The position numbers and the translations under genes are program-made. Positions 18,389 through 27,157 of a stretch of 64,000 nucleotides of DNA are shown here, piece by piece. Positions within the stretch are counted from its first letter, which is position 1, and each line of letters begins with the position of its first letter. Origin of the DNA: Winogradskyella undariae (GTDB taxonomy: Bacteria; Bacteroidota; Bacteroidia; Flavobacteriales; Flavobacteriaceae). The stretch covers positions 124,001-188,000 of the forward strand of contig NZ_JABTEL010000005.1 in assembly GCF_013285155.1 (NCBI RefSeq). Direction: 5' to 3'. The notes beneath the pieces were generated by a model. That model saw nothing but the letters and a program-made list of their open reading frames with translations. It did no database searches and was not told the origin of the DNA.

Positions 18389-19003
18389 GTGAAAACCAAA
18401 TTACATTTTGGCATATTAGCTGTACTCTTGGCGTTTTTAGGAACGTTTGTAGAGCAATACACAGTTCCTAATCAGCAAATTGTAATTCAGTTCTCGGATA
18501 AAGAGATTTCTATAGAAAATGCTGAAAGTGCTATAGCTGAGATTCAGAATAACTTACAAAATATAGGTGTTTCTCATATTCAAGTAGGAGAAAATAATCA
18601 AGGTAAACTTCGAATTACATATCATAGTGATACTGATATAGAATATATTCAGCATGTACTTTTTAATATTGAAGAATTAAGCATCGGATACAGCTCTTCT
18701 CAAGAGAAACCAGATCATCTTCCAAATTCAAAATTTTATAAGGATTATCAAATTGATATTTCAGAAATAAAGACTAGCAGTAGTACTGATTGGGATTTTA
18801 ATGTAATACAGGTTCTAGAACTTAATCAAAAAACAGATCGTTTATCTTACTTTAAGGTAAATAACTCAGGGTTTCAAAATCAAAATCTACTTTATAATTT
18901 TGAAACTGAAATTTTAGAGGTTAATCGTAAAGACTTAACTGCTATTATTGATATAGTTTCCTATATCATTCCTGAAGTCAGAGCAGGCCCAGTCACTGTA
19001 TAA
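18389..19003 (+). CDS. Membrane-anchored protein of unknown function
   Basis: 204 residues starting with GTG. An N-terminal hydrophobic stretch (about residues 6-22) is likely an uncleaved anchor or signal. The body is a soluble mix of strands and helices with FSDKEISIENAESAIAEIQ and ends in VRAGPVTV. I do not recognise the family; its place just before secDF looks like a conserved flavobacterial neighbourhood, but this is memory and not shown here. No ATG fits better: the GTG is directly downstream of the promoter box, so initiation may be leaderless. Confidence 0.75.
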   Translation: MKTKLHFGILAVLLAFLGTFVEQYTVPNQQIVIQFSDKEISIENAESAIAEIQNNLQNIGVSHIQVGENNQGKLRITYHSDTDIEYIQHVLFNIEELSIGYSSSQEKPDHLPNSKFYKDYQIDISEIKTSSSTDWDFNVIQVLELNQKTDRLSYFKVNNSGFQNQNLLYNFETEILEVNRKDLTAIIDIVSYIIPEVRAGPVTV

Positions 19004-19087
19004 GGAATTAAATAATCTAAAATAATTCCTCTTCACTTCATATCGCTTTTATCAATCAAAAGCAGAAAATCAATTTATTAAAAAACA

Positions 19088-19118
19088 TTGTCGAATTATA
19101 GTGTAAGCTATATATTTG
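19088..19118 (+). promoter_or_regulatory. secDF promoter (TTG, 20-nt spacer, TATATTTG)
   Basis: TTG at 19088-19090 and TATATTTG at 19111-19118 have the ideal 20-nt spacing. The expected leader is about 57 nt, with no Shine-Dalgarno sequence before the ATG. Confidence 0.82.
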
Positions 19119-19179
19119 CGCGCTAGTTTCAATAACTATTGAAATTAATTTAATAATCGACATTAAACAAAAACAAACA

Positions 19180-22100
19180 ATGCAAAACAAAGGAATAATT
19201 AAGCTTTTTGCGATTTTATTTGGTTTAGTCAGTATTTATCAATTATCATTTACTTTCAAAGCCGGACAAATAGAAGATACCGCAGAAGCAGCAGCAATTG
19301 CAAAATATGCTGACACAGAACCAGATTACCAATCTAAAAGAAACGTAGAAGAACTTCGTTACTTAGATTCTTTAAAAACTTCAAAAATTAAAGTAGGTGA
19401 TAACTTTGAGCCTATTGAAGTTTATAATTTAGGTATCGCTCAGTATTCTTATACTGAAGTTGAAAACAATGCCATGAACCTTGGTTTAGACCTTAAAGGT
19501 GGTATTAACGTTATTCTTCAAATTTCAGTAAGAGATATATTAAAAGGATTATCTGATAATAGTAAAGATCCAATTTTCAACAAAGCTTTAGATGATGCTG
19601 AAGAATTACAAAAAGATTCACAAGATTCTTATTTACAATCTTTCTTTACGGCTTTTGATGCTATTAAAGGAGATACTAAATTAGCTTCACCAGATATTTT
19701 TGCTAATCGTACGTTAAGTGATGAGATTAAATTCGATATGTCAGATAACGAAGTTAAAAGTATCATTGAAACAAAAATCGATGAGTCAATCATTTCTGCA
19801 TTTGAAGTATTACGTAAACGTATCGATAAATTTGGTGTAACATCTCCAAACATTCAACGTTTAGGTAATTCTGGTCGTATTTTATTAGAATTACCAGGAG
19901 CTAAAGATATTGAGCGTGTTAAAGATTTAGTTACTAAAACAGCGCAATTACAGTTTTGGGAAACATATAAAACAGCAGAAGTTGTTCCTTATTTATTAGA
20001 AGTTAACCAAGCGTTAGTAGAAGCTAATAAAAAAGCAGAGCCTAAAGAAGAAGTTGCAAATACAACAGAAACAGAAGAAGAAGGTACAGCAGATGCTATT
20101 GATGAATTAACAGGGCAGATTGAAACAGATTCTACAAATGTAGCAGATGTTAATCCTTTAGGAATTCAGGGATACGGAAACGGTGGTTCTGTAGTTGCTA
20201 TGTTCTTATCTAAAGATAAAGAAAGAGTAATGGCAGAATTAAATTCGTCTAAACATAGAGCGTCTTTATCTGCTGATATGCGTTATGTAAGATTTGTTTG
20301 GGGACTTCAAAATGAAGATTCTGAATTTTCTGAATTATACGCTATTAAAGGAAATAGAGATGGTGAACCAGAATTAAGTGGTGCTGTTATTACAGATGCA
20401 ACTCAAGATTATGACCAAGTAAGTAGACCTGCAGTTAGTATGCAAATGGATGCTAGAGGTTCTAAGATTTGGGAAGAAATGACTAAAAAAGCTTATGAAA
20501 CTCAAGGTAATATTGCTATTGTATTAGATAACACAGTGTATTCTGCACCAAGTGTTTCTACTGGAGCAATTGCAGGAGGTAGATCTCAGATTTCAGGTTC
20601 ATTTACTTTAGCTGAAGCAGTCGATTTAGCAAACGTTTTAAGAGCTGGTAAATTACCGGCTTCTGCTCAAATTGTACAAGCAGATGAGGTTGGGCCATCT
20701 TTAGGTCAAGAAGCTATTGATAGCGGAATGCAATCTTTTATTATCGCTTTAGCGTTTGTATTACTTTGGATGATTTTTTACTACGGAAAATCTGGTGGAT
20801 TTGCAGATATCGCTTTATTACTAAACATCTTATTAATCTTTGGTGTGTTAGCAAGTTTAGGAGCGGTATTAACGTTACCTGGTATTGCTGGTATTGTATT
20901 AACCATAGGGATGTCTGTTGATGCTAACGTACTTATTTTTGAAAGGATAAAAGAAGAAATTGCAAAAGGTAAAACACAAAAAGAAGCTATTAAAGATGGT
21001 TTTTCTAATGCATTATCTTCAATTTTAGATGCTAACATTACAACAGGTTTAACAGCTTTAATTTTATTTGTATTTGGTACAGGTCCAATTAAAGGTTTCG
21101 CTACAACATTAATTATTGGTATTTTAACATCTTTATTTACTGCGATTTTCATTACACGTTTATTAGTAGACTGGTATGTTAACAGAGGTGGTAAATTAGA
21201 TTTCTCTACGGGTTTAACTAAAAACTTGTTTAAGAACTTAAATGTTCAATTCTTGAAAAAACGTAAAATTGCTTACATTATTTCTGGAGCATTAATTTTA
21301 GCGAGTTTAGGTTCTCTTTTCACTACAGGATTAGATCAAGGTATTGATTTTGTTGGAGGAAGAACTTACCAAGTGCGTTTTGATAGAGATATGAGTGTTG
21401 AAGAAGTGAAAGCTGATCTTCATGAAGTATTTGAAAGTGCTGAGGTAAAAACTATTGGTGGACAAAACCAATTAAAAATATCTACGAAATATAAAGTAGA
21501 AGATAGCTCTACAGAAGCTGATGAAGAAGTACAGTCTATGTTGTTTGAAACACTTAGAAAATATCTTCCAGATGGCATGACTTACGATGAGTTCTTAGAC
21601 GGATCAGGAGATAAGAAAATTGGTAAAATGTTATCAAGTAAAGTGAGTCCTACAATTGCAGATGATATTAAGAAATCATCTATATGGGCTATTTTAGGAT
21701 CTTTAGTAGTGGTTTTCTTATATATCTTATTAAGATTTAAGAAATGGCAATTCTCTCTTGGTGCAGTTTCTGCTGTATTCCATGATGTATTAATTGTATT
21801 AGGGATCTACTCAATAACTTGGAGATTTATGCCTTTCAGCATGGAAATCGATCAAACGTTTATTGCAGCGATCTTAACCGTAATTGGTTATTCACTGAAT
21901 GATACCGTTGTTGTATTTGATAGAATTAGAGAATACTTTAATGATAACCTTGGATGGGAATTTGGTGAAACAATTAACCGTTCTATAAACAGTACTATCA
22001 GTAGAACGTTAAATACATCTTTAACAACTTTAGTAGTGTTATTAGCGATGTTCTTATTTGGAGCAGATTCACTTAAAGATTTATTATTTGCATTAATCGT

Positions 22101-22227
22101 AGGTGTTATTGTCGGTACATATTCTTCAGTGTTTATTGCAACACCAATTATGTACGATACTGCTAGAAAAGGTAGTGCTACAGAAGCGCTTAAGAATAAA
22201 GCTAAAGAAGAAGCTGAGGAAGCTTAA
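19180..22227 (+). CDS. secDF: Fused protein translocase subunit SecDF
   Basis: Proton-driven auxiliary of the Sec translocon, pulling exported proteins across the inner membrane. At 1015 residues SecD and SecF are one chain, as is usual in Bacteroidetes. The SecD part has an N-terminal TM, MNLGLDLKGGINVILQ, a large periplasmic head with an acidic Thr/Glu insert (about 285-325), and IGMSVDANVLIFERIKEE in the TM bundle. SecF begins near 690 with DQGIDFVGGRTYQVRF and has VIGYSLNDTVVVFDRIRE. Both conserved membrane Asp motifs are present. Strong promoter and terminator flank it. Confidence 0.98.
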   Translation: MQNKGIIKLFAILFGLVSIYQLSFTFKAGQIEDTAEAAAIAKYADTEPDYQSKRNVEELRYLDSLKTSKIKVGDNFEPIEVYNLGIAQYSYTEVENNAMNLGLDLKGGINVILQISVRDILKGLSDNSKDPIFNKALDDAEELQKDSQDSYLQSFFTAFDAIKGDTKLASPDIFANRTLSDEIKFDMSDNEVKSIIETKIDESIISAFEVLRKRIDKFGVTSPNIQRLGNSGRILLELPGAKDIERVKDLVTKTAQLQFWETYKTAEVVPYLLEVNQALVEANKKAEPKEEVANTTETEEEGTADAIDELTGQIETDSTNVADVNPLGIQGYGNGGSVVAMFLSKDKERVMAELNSSKHRASLSADMRYVRFVWGLQNEDSEFSELYAIKGNRDGEPELSGAVITDATQDYDQVSRPAVSMQMDARGSKIWEEMTKKAYETQGNIAIVLDNTVYSAPSVSTGAIAGGRSQISGSFTLAEAVDLANVLRAGKLPASAQIVQADEVGPSLGQEAIDSGMQSFIIALAFVLLWMIFYYGKSGGFADIALLLNILLIFGVLASLGAVLTLPGIAGIVLTIGMSVDANVLIFERIKEEIAKGKTQKEAIKDGFSNALSSILDANITTGLTALILFVFGTGPIKGFATTLIIGILTSLFTAIFITRLLVDWYVNRGGKLDFSTGLTKNLFKNLNVQFLKKRKIAYIISGALILASLGSLFTTGLDQGIDFVGGRTYQVRFDRDMSVEEVKADLHEVFESAEVKTIGGQNQLKISTKYKVEDSSTEADEEVQSMLFETLRKYLPDGMTYDEFLDGSGDKKIGKMLSSKVSPTIADDIKKSSIWAILGSLVVVFLYILLRFKKWQFSLGAVSAVFHDVLIVLGIYSITWRFMPFSMEIDQTFIAAILTVIGYSLNDTVVVFDRIREYFNDNLGWEFGETINRSINSTISRTLNTSLTTLVVLLAMFLFGADSLKDLLFALIVGVIVGTYSSVFIATPIMYDTARKGSATEALKNKAKEEAEEA

Positions 22228-22267
22228 GTCTTTATAACATAAGTATTCTGAATTTCGTTTAGAATCT

Positions 22268-22301
22268 AAAATGCCCTTCGTAATTGAAGGGCATTTTTTT
22301 T
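22268..22301 (+). terminator. Terminator after secDF
   Basis: AAATGCCCTTC and GAAGGGCATTT form a perfect 11-bp stem around a 6-nt loop and run into T8. Confidence 0.93.
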
Positions 22302-22570
22302 GCTTAAAAGAGGATATTGGTGTTATTGAATGTGCGTTTATTCTGATTAGTGTCAGAGTAAGAAATCTCTATTTAAGATTGAATTAGAGTTTGTTTTAAG
22401 GAGCTATTTTATAGTTGTGTCCTCTTATAGAATATTTTCTATTTAAGACTTAACAGTGTCAGTAATTGACTTATTTAAAAGGTTGACTAGTTTAGTTTTG
22501 TAATTAACCAGTTTCTAAAACTTATATATCTATTTGAGGATTTAAGTAGTAAGAGTATGAAATTTAAAAT
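22302..22570. other. Gene-free interval between two terminators
   Basis: About 270 bp between the secDF terminator and the terminator of the minus-strand lgt cluster. It has frequent stops in all frames and no promoter box, hairpin or homology that I can see. Probably non-coding spacer; a remnant of a lost gene cannot be excluded. Confidence 0.4.
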
Positions 22571-22606
22571 AAAAAAATCCCAGATTAATATTTAACCTGG
22601 GATTTT
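22571..22606 (-). terminator. Terminator of the folE-cysS-yidD-lgt-DUF192 cluster
   Basis: On the minus strand AAAATCCCAG and CTGGGATTTT pair in a 10-bp stem around a 13-nt loop, followed by further T. It lies 44 bp beyond the DUF192 stop. Confidence 0.85.
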
Positions 22607-22649
22607 AATTTTATGATAAGATATTAATCTTATTTATGGTGATAAGTTG

Positions 22650-23147
22650 TTATAGAGTTTCAAAAGAAATAGTATCTCCAACATTCAGGTTCCATACATT
22701 ACTAAGTCCACCATATATTTCTAACACATATTTGGCAGGTGCTTCAGAAGGTAGTGATGTCTCATCCATTGGCTTCGCATTCTTCTGAAAGCTAACAATA
22801 GTTTTGTTTTCATCTATATAAATGATGTCTAAAGGGATTTTAGTATTCTTCATATAAAAACTTCGCATTTGAGAATCTGGAAACATAAATAACATTCCTT
22901 GATTTGTTTCAAGTTCTGTTCTGTACATTAAACCTGTTTGTGTAGTGTATTCGTCATCTGCAATTTCAATATCTATAGTTTTTATGATAGAGTCTGATGT
23001 TGCTTTGTTTAACGTTAGCGTACCTTCTTTTTTAAAACTTACTTCAACTTTATCCACAGATGTAGTTTTCTTTTCTTCTTTGCAAGATGAAAACAATGCT
23101 AATGAAAAAACAATAAGTATAGATTTTAAAAATAAATGAGATCGCAT
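22650..23147 (-). CDS. DUF192 lipoprotein
   Basis: 165 residues. MRSHLFLKSILIVFSLALFSSC is a lipoprotein signal with the lipidated Cys at 22. The DUF192 domain (about 50-165) shows IEIADDEYTTQTGLMYRTEL, GMLFMFPDSQMRSFYMKNT and PLDIIYIDENKTIVSF, all diagnostic. DUF192 proteins are small secreted beta barrels of unknown activity. It overlaps the lgt stop by 1 nt, so the two are translationally coupled; the product is itself an expected Lgt substrate. Confidence 0.93.
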   Translation of the reverse strand: MRSHLFLKSILIVFSLALFSSCKEEKKTTSVDKVEVSFKKEGTLTLNKATSDSIIKTIDIEIADDEYTTQTGLMYRTELETNQGMLFMFPDSQMRSFYMKNTKIPLDIIYIDENKTIVSFQKNAKPMDETSLPSEAPAKYVLEIYGGLSNVWNLNVGDTISFETL

Positions 23148-23971
23148 TAGTTAAGTTTTGTTTTAGGTTTATAGATAAACATAAAGTAAAGTCCTATAAT
23201 AATAAAAGGAATACTTAACCATTGACCTGTATTTAAAGCCCAATCTGCACGTTCAACATTCTGAGCTTCTTTAACAAACTCAACAAAGAATCTAACCGTC
23301 CAAAGTAAGACTAAAAATAGGCCGAATAAAAAACCTTGTTGTTCAGATTTTTTTGTTTTCCAATAGAAATAAAATAAGATTATGAATACAAATACATAAC
23401 AAAATGCTTCGTATAATTGAGCTGGATGTCTTGGTTGTGTTTCTCCTAATTGTTTAAAAACGACACCAAAATCACTTCCTGTATATTTTCCTATGATTTC
23501 AGAATTGATAAAGTTACCAATCCTAACAAATACAGCACCTAAAGCAACTGGAACTACAACACGATCTAATATCCAAAGTACTGTTTTGTGTAATACTTTC
23601 TTATTGTATAAATACATAGAAATAATCATAGCTATTGCAGCACCATGACTCGCTAAACCTTGAAACCCTGTAAACTCAAACCCTCCTTTAAACTTGAAAG
23701 GTAAAAAGATGCTGAAAAAATCTTCAGTTATAAGTTCTGGTTGGTAAAAAATAACATGACCTAATCTTGCTCCTAACATAATACCCACTACAGAGTATAT
23801 GAATAACGAGTCTAAAGATTCGTCAGATTGTCCTTCTTTTTTGTAGATGCGTTTAGTGACATAAAAGCCTAAAATGAAGGCTGTAATCCACATAAGACTG
23901 TAAAAATGAAGTTTAAAAAATCCTAAATCAATAAACTTTATAGGATCCCAATCAATCGATAATAAAAACAT
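23147..23971 (-). CDS. lgt: Prolipoprotein diacylglyceryl transferase Lgt
   Basis: Transfers diacylglycerol from phosphatidylglycerol to the lipobox Cys, the first step of lipoprotein maturation in the inner membrane. 274 residues with about seven TM segments. GIMLGARLGHVIFYQPE has the conserved Arg and His, VRIGNFINSEIIGKYTGS is the Lgt signature, and RHPAQLYEAF follows. The end is basic (YKPKTKLN). It lies 65 bp downstream of yidD and overlaps the DUF192 start by 1 nt. Confidence 0.97.
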   Translation of the reverse strand: MFLLSIDWDPIKFIDLGFFKLHFYSLMWITAFILGFYVTKRIYKKEGQSDESLDSLFIYSVVGIMLGARLGHVIFYQPELITEDFFSIFLPFKFKGGFEFTGFQGLASHGAAIAMIISMYLYNKKVLHKTVLWILDRVVVPVALGAVFVRIGNFINSEIIGKYTGSDFGVVFKQLGETQPRHPAQLYEAFCYVFVFIILFYFYWKTKKSEQQGFLFGLFLVLLWTVRFFVEFVKEAQNVERADWALNTGQWLSIPFIIIGLYFMFIYKPKTKLN

Positions 23972-24036
23972 AGATATTTTATTTATTCGGTAAATATAAT
24001 ATTTTGATAGGGATTGAAAATGAGATTAACGTAATA

Positions 24037-24270
24037 TTAATCCTCCTTTGGAGGAACTGGGTCAAATCCTTTTCCACCCCATGGGTGACAACTAAAAATT
24101 CTTTTCACTGCTAACCATCCGCCTTTAAAAAAACCATGAACTTCAAGTGCTTCTTTAGCGTAATGAGAACATGTAGGTTGGTATCTGCAAGTGGCCGGTG
24201 TAAATGGTGATATTACAGTTTGGTAAACCTTAATTAAAAAAAGAAAAGGATATGTTAAGAGTTTTTTCAC
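24037..24270 (-). CDS. yidD: Membrane protein insertion efficiency factor YidD
   Basis: A 77-residue protein helping YidC-dependent membrane insertion. [19 protein letters not shown] is the YidD signature with the conserved cysteines and ends in GKGFDPVPP. An N-terminal amphipathic or hydrophobic helix (residues 3-20) attaches it to the inner membrane. In many bacteria yidD sits with rnpA and yidC; here it is between cysS (4 bp upstream) and lgt. Confidence 0.95.
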   Translation of the reverse strand: MKKLLTYPFLFLIKVYQTVISPFTPATCRYQPTCSHYAKEALEVHGFFKGGWLAVKRIFSCHPWGGKGFDPVPPKED

Positions 24271-24274
24271 AGAT

Positions 24275-25756
24275 TTAGTTGGTCGTAAATGTTGTGCCTT
24301 CTCTGCTGTCTTTTAACTGAATTCCAGCTTCAGATAAATCATCTCTAATTTTATCTGATAAAGCAAAGTCTTTATTTATACGGGCTTCTTTTCTTAGGTT
24401 TATAAGAATTTCTACAGCGCTAGATAATTTATCTGTGCCTGTGTTTGTTTTCGATATATTAACCAATCCTAAAACGTCAAAAACAAAAGTGTTAAGGGTT
24501 TCTTTTAAAATCTCTAAATCTTCTGGAGTTATGCTTGCGCTTCCATCTTTGATTTGATTGATTAATTTTACAGCTTCAAAAAGTGTTGCAATTAAAATTG
24601 GCGTATTAAAATCGTCATTCATAGCATTGTAGCATTTCTGCTTCCAATCGGTAACATTAATAGACGAATTTGTTCCTGTTTTTAAATTATCAATTAAGCT
24701 AATAGCGTCCATAAGTCTATGGAATCCTTTTTCAGCAGCAGATAATCCATCATCAGTTAAATCTAAAATACTTCTGTAAGAGGCTTGCATTATAAAAAAG
24801 CGAATAACACTAGGGTTATATGCTTTAGACATAATATCATTATTTCCCGAAAGTAATTCTGCTGGGTTAATATAATTTCCAGTAGATTTACTCATACGAG
24901 CTCCGTTTAATTCAAGCATATTAGCATGCATCCAATATTTAACAGGTGCTTGTCCTTTAGAAGCTTGGTTTTGTGCGATTTCACATTCGTGATGTGGGAA
25001 TTTTAGATCCATTCCTCCTCCATGAATATCAAAAAAATCACCCAGGTATTTGGTACTCATTGCAGTACATTCTAAATGCCAGCCAGGAAAACCATCACTC
25101 CAAGGTGAAGGCCAACGCATAATGTGTGTTGGTTCTGCTTTTTTCCAAAGAGCAAAATCTTGTGGGTTTTTCTTATCGCTTTGTCCGTCTAATGCTCTTG
25201 TATTATGTATTAAATCTTCTAATTTACGTTTACTTAAAATACCGTATTCGTTAGACTCATTGTATTTGTGTACATCAAAATAGACAGAGCCATTTACAAG
25301 GTATCCAAAACCGTTATCTATAATAGATTGTATTAATTCAATCTGCTCTATAATATGTCCTGTTGCGGTAGGTTCAATACTTGGAGGCAAAAAATTAAAA
25401 GTATTAAGCACATTATGAAAATCTACGGTATAACGCTGTACAATTTCCATCGGCTCTATAGCTTCTAAACGTGCTTTTTTAGTGATCTTATCTTCACCTG
25501 CATCTGCATCATTCTCTAAATGCCCTGCGTCTGTAATATTACGAACGTAGCGCACTTTATAGCCTAAATGTTTTAGGTAACGAAAAATCATATCAAAAGA
25601 CATAAAAGTTCTTACATTACCTAAATGTACATTACTATACACTGTTGGTCCACAAACATACATACCAACATAGCCTTCTGTTATAGGTCGGAAAATTTCT
25701 TTTTCACCAGTTAGTGTATTGTATAATTTTATTTGTTGCGTATGATATAAAGACAT
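24275..25756 (-). CDS. cysS: Cysteinyl-tRNA synthetase
   Basis: Charges tRNA-Cys. 493 residues. [19 protein letters not shown] holds the first zinc Cys and the HIGH-type HLGN motif; [10 protein letters not shown] and [10 protein letters not shown] give the other zinc ligands; [10 protein letters not shown] is the KMSKS motif. The C-terminal helical domain with [19 protein letters not shown] is typical. It lies 50 bp downstream of folE and 4 bp before yidD in the same direction. Confidence 0.98.
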   Translation of the reverse strand: MSLYHTQQIKLYNTLTGEKEIFRPITEGYVGMYVCGPTVYSNVHLGNVRTFMSFDMIFRYLKHLGYKVRYVRNITDAGHLENDADAGEDKITKKARLEAIEPMEIVQRYTVDFHNVLNTFNFLPPSIEPTATGHIIEQIELIQSIIDNGFGYLVNGSVYFDVHKYNESNEYGILSKRKLEDLIHNTRALDGQSDKKNPQDFALWKKAEPTHIMRWPSPWSDGFPGWHLECTAMSTKYLGDFFDIHGGGMDLKFPHHECEIAQNQASKGQAPVKYWMHANMLELNGARMSKSTGNYINPAELLSGNNDIMSKAYNPSVIRFFIMQASYRSILDLTDDGLSAAEKGFHRLMDAISLIDNLKTGTNSSINVTDWKQKCYNAMNDDFNTPILIATLFEAVKLINQIKDGSASITPEDLEILKETLNTFVFDVLGLVNISKTNTGTDKLSSAVEILINLRKEARINKDFALSDKIRDDLSEAGIQLKDSREGTTFTTN

Positions 25757-25806
25757 GGAAATAGGTTAAATAAATGAATCAATAAATAAGTTTAATATTT
25801 TTTAGA

Positions 25807-26484
25807 TTAAAACTTTGTTTCTAATTTAATATAGTCTAGAAGTTCTCTTCTTGTTTCTTTTTCACTGAATTTACCACCAAATTCAGAAGTTACAGTACTA
25901 CTTTCAATATCTCTAATACCACGAGAATTAACACATAAATGTTTTGCATCAATAATGCAGGCAACATCATCTGTTCCTAAAACCTTTTGAAGTTCTTTTA
26001 CGATTTGAATGGTTAAACGTTCTTGTACTTGTGGTCTTTTAGAATAATAATCAACTATTCTATTCATTTTAGACAAACCTACAACGGTGCCATTAGAAAT
26101 GTAAGCAATATGTGCGCGCCCAACTATTGGTAGTAGGTGGTGTTCGCATGTTGAATATACGGTGATGTTTTTTTCAACTAACATCTCACCATATTTATAT
26201 TTATTATCAAATGTTGAAGCACTTGGCTTTTTATTAGGGTCTAATCCACTAAAAATTTCATTGACAAACATTTTAGCAACTCTATTAGGGGTGCCTTTTA
26301 AACTATCGTCTGTTAGGTCTAAACCTAAGGTTTCTAATATATGTTTAACATCTGTTTTAATACTTTCTATTTTTTCTTGATCAGAAAGTTTAAAAGCATC
26401 AGCTCTTAAAGGGGTGTCGCTAGATGTTCCTATATGGTCATCTCCTATAGGATCTATATCGTTAAAATCACTTTCGATTTTCAT
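25807..26484 (-). CDS. folE: GTP cyclohydrolase I
   Basis: Makes 7,8-dihydroneopterin triphosphate from GTP, the entry to folate and, through QueD, to queuosine. 225 residues from the chosen start. LTDDSLKGTPNRVAKMFVNE, TVYSTCEHHLLPIVGRAHI (zinc Cys and His), GLSKMNRIVDYYSKRPQVQE and KHLCVNSRGI are present. The frame opens further at 26544, but a TATCTTTG box at 26523-26530 lies inside that extension, which rules the longer start out for transcripts from this promoter. It heads the cysS-yidD-lgt cluster. Confidence 0.96.
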   Translation of the reverse strand: MKIESDFNDIDPIGDDHIGTSSDTPLRADAFKLSDQEKIESIKTDVKHILETLGLDLTDDSLKGTPNRVAKMFVNEIFSGLDPNKKPSASTFDNKYKYGEMLVEKNITVYSTCEHHLLPIVGRAHIAYISNGTVVGLSKMNRIVDYYSKRPQVQERLTIQIVKELQKVLGTDDVACIIDAKHLCVNSRGIRDIESSTVTSEFGGKFSEKETRRELLDYIKLETKF

Positions 26485-26522
26485 TATAAAATTATTAGTT
26501 ATCGGTTTAAAAAAACGAGAAG

Positions 26523-26530
26523 CAAAGATA
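26523..26530 (-). promoter_or_regulatory. -7 promoter box for folE
   Basis: On the minus strand TATCTTTG followed by C, 38 bp before the ATG at 26484. No TTG at the expected -33 position. It fixes the start codon choice for folE. Confidence 0.6.
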
Positions 26531-26674
26531 AACAATAAAAACACTTAGTATAAGGTAGGGGTTTTATAATTATAACTGTTATATCTATAAAAGCGTTAAA
26601 GTGCCAATATCCTTGATGAATTAACACTCTTTTCTTTATATATTTATTAATTTGCCAGATTAAATTACAAAAAA

Positions 26675-27136
26675 ATGAAGTTAAAATCCCTCTTAGTATT
26701 ACCAGTTCTATTTTTATGTCTTTTGAGTTTTAGTCAAAACCAAACACATGCAAAAATTAATTATCCCAATAATGTAGATACTCCTCTGACAAAGAAGGAG
26801 AAAAGTATGATTGAAGAAGTATATCAACTTCAAGCTCAAGAAATGGTTTATGATAATGAATCGTTTTTAAAAGATATAAAACATCTTTTGAGAAATAGAA
26901 TTTTGATATATGAAGATGTTGATCCAAAAACTCAGAAAAAAGGAAAACTACTTTCTAATGTACCACTTTTTAAGACTTACAATAAGAATTTAAAGCGTGA
27001 TACTAAGTTTAATGTTGAAAATTTTAATCCTTTAAAGTATCAGTTAGATTTCTTTGCTAATGGTACTTACGTCTATCAAATTGATAACACCAATTATTTT
27101 ATACAGGTGACATCTCAATACAGAAAATTTAAATAA
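26675..27136 (+). CDS. Small secreted protein upstream of the giant surface protein
   Basis: 153 residues with a clear signal peptide (MKLKSLLVLPVLFLCLLSFSQ). The mature part is Lys- and Asn-rich with helical KKEKSMIEEVYQLQAQEMVY and a C-terminal beta region ending FIQVTSQYRKFK. I do not recognise a family. It ends 21 bp before the 2016-residue T9SS protein gene in the same direction, so the two are probably co-transcribed and it may assist that protein; this is inference from context only. A one-mismatch -7 box (TTAATTTG) lies about 20 bp before the start. Confidence 0.75.
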   Translation: MKLKSLLVLPVLFLCLLSFSQNQTHAKINYPNNVDTPLTKKEKSMIEEVYQLQAQEMVYDNESFLKDIKHLLRNRILIYEDVDPKTQKKGKLLSNVPLFKTYNKNLKRDTKFNVENFNPLKYQLDFFANGTYVYQIDNTNYFIQVTSQYRKFK

Positions 27137-27157
27137 AATACGAACTGATAAATCAGT

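Noticed and set aside
20781..21152. 123-codon minus-strand ORF inside secDF
   Set aside because: It is the antisense of the conserved SecD membrane segment and has no start signals or recognisable product.
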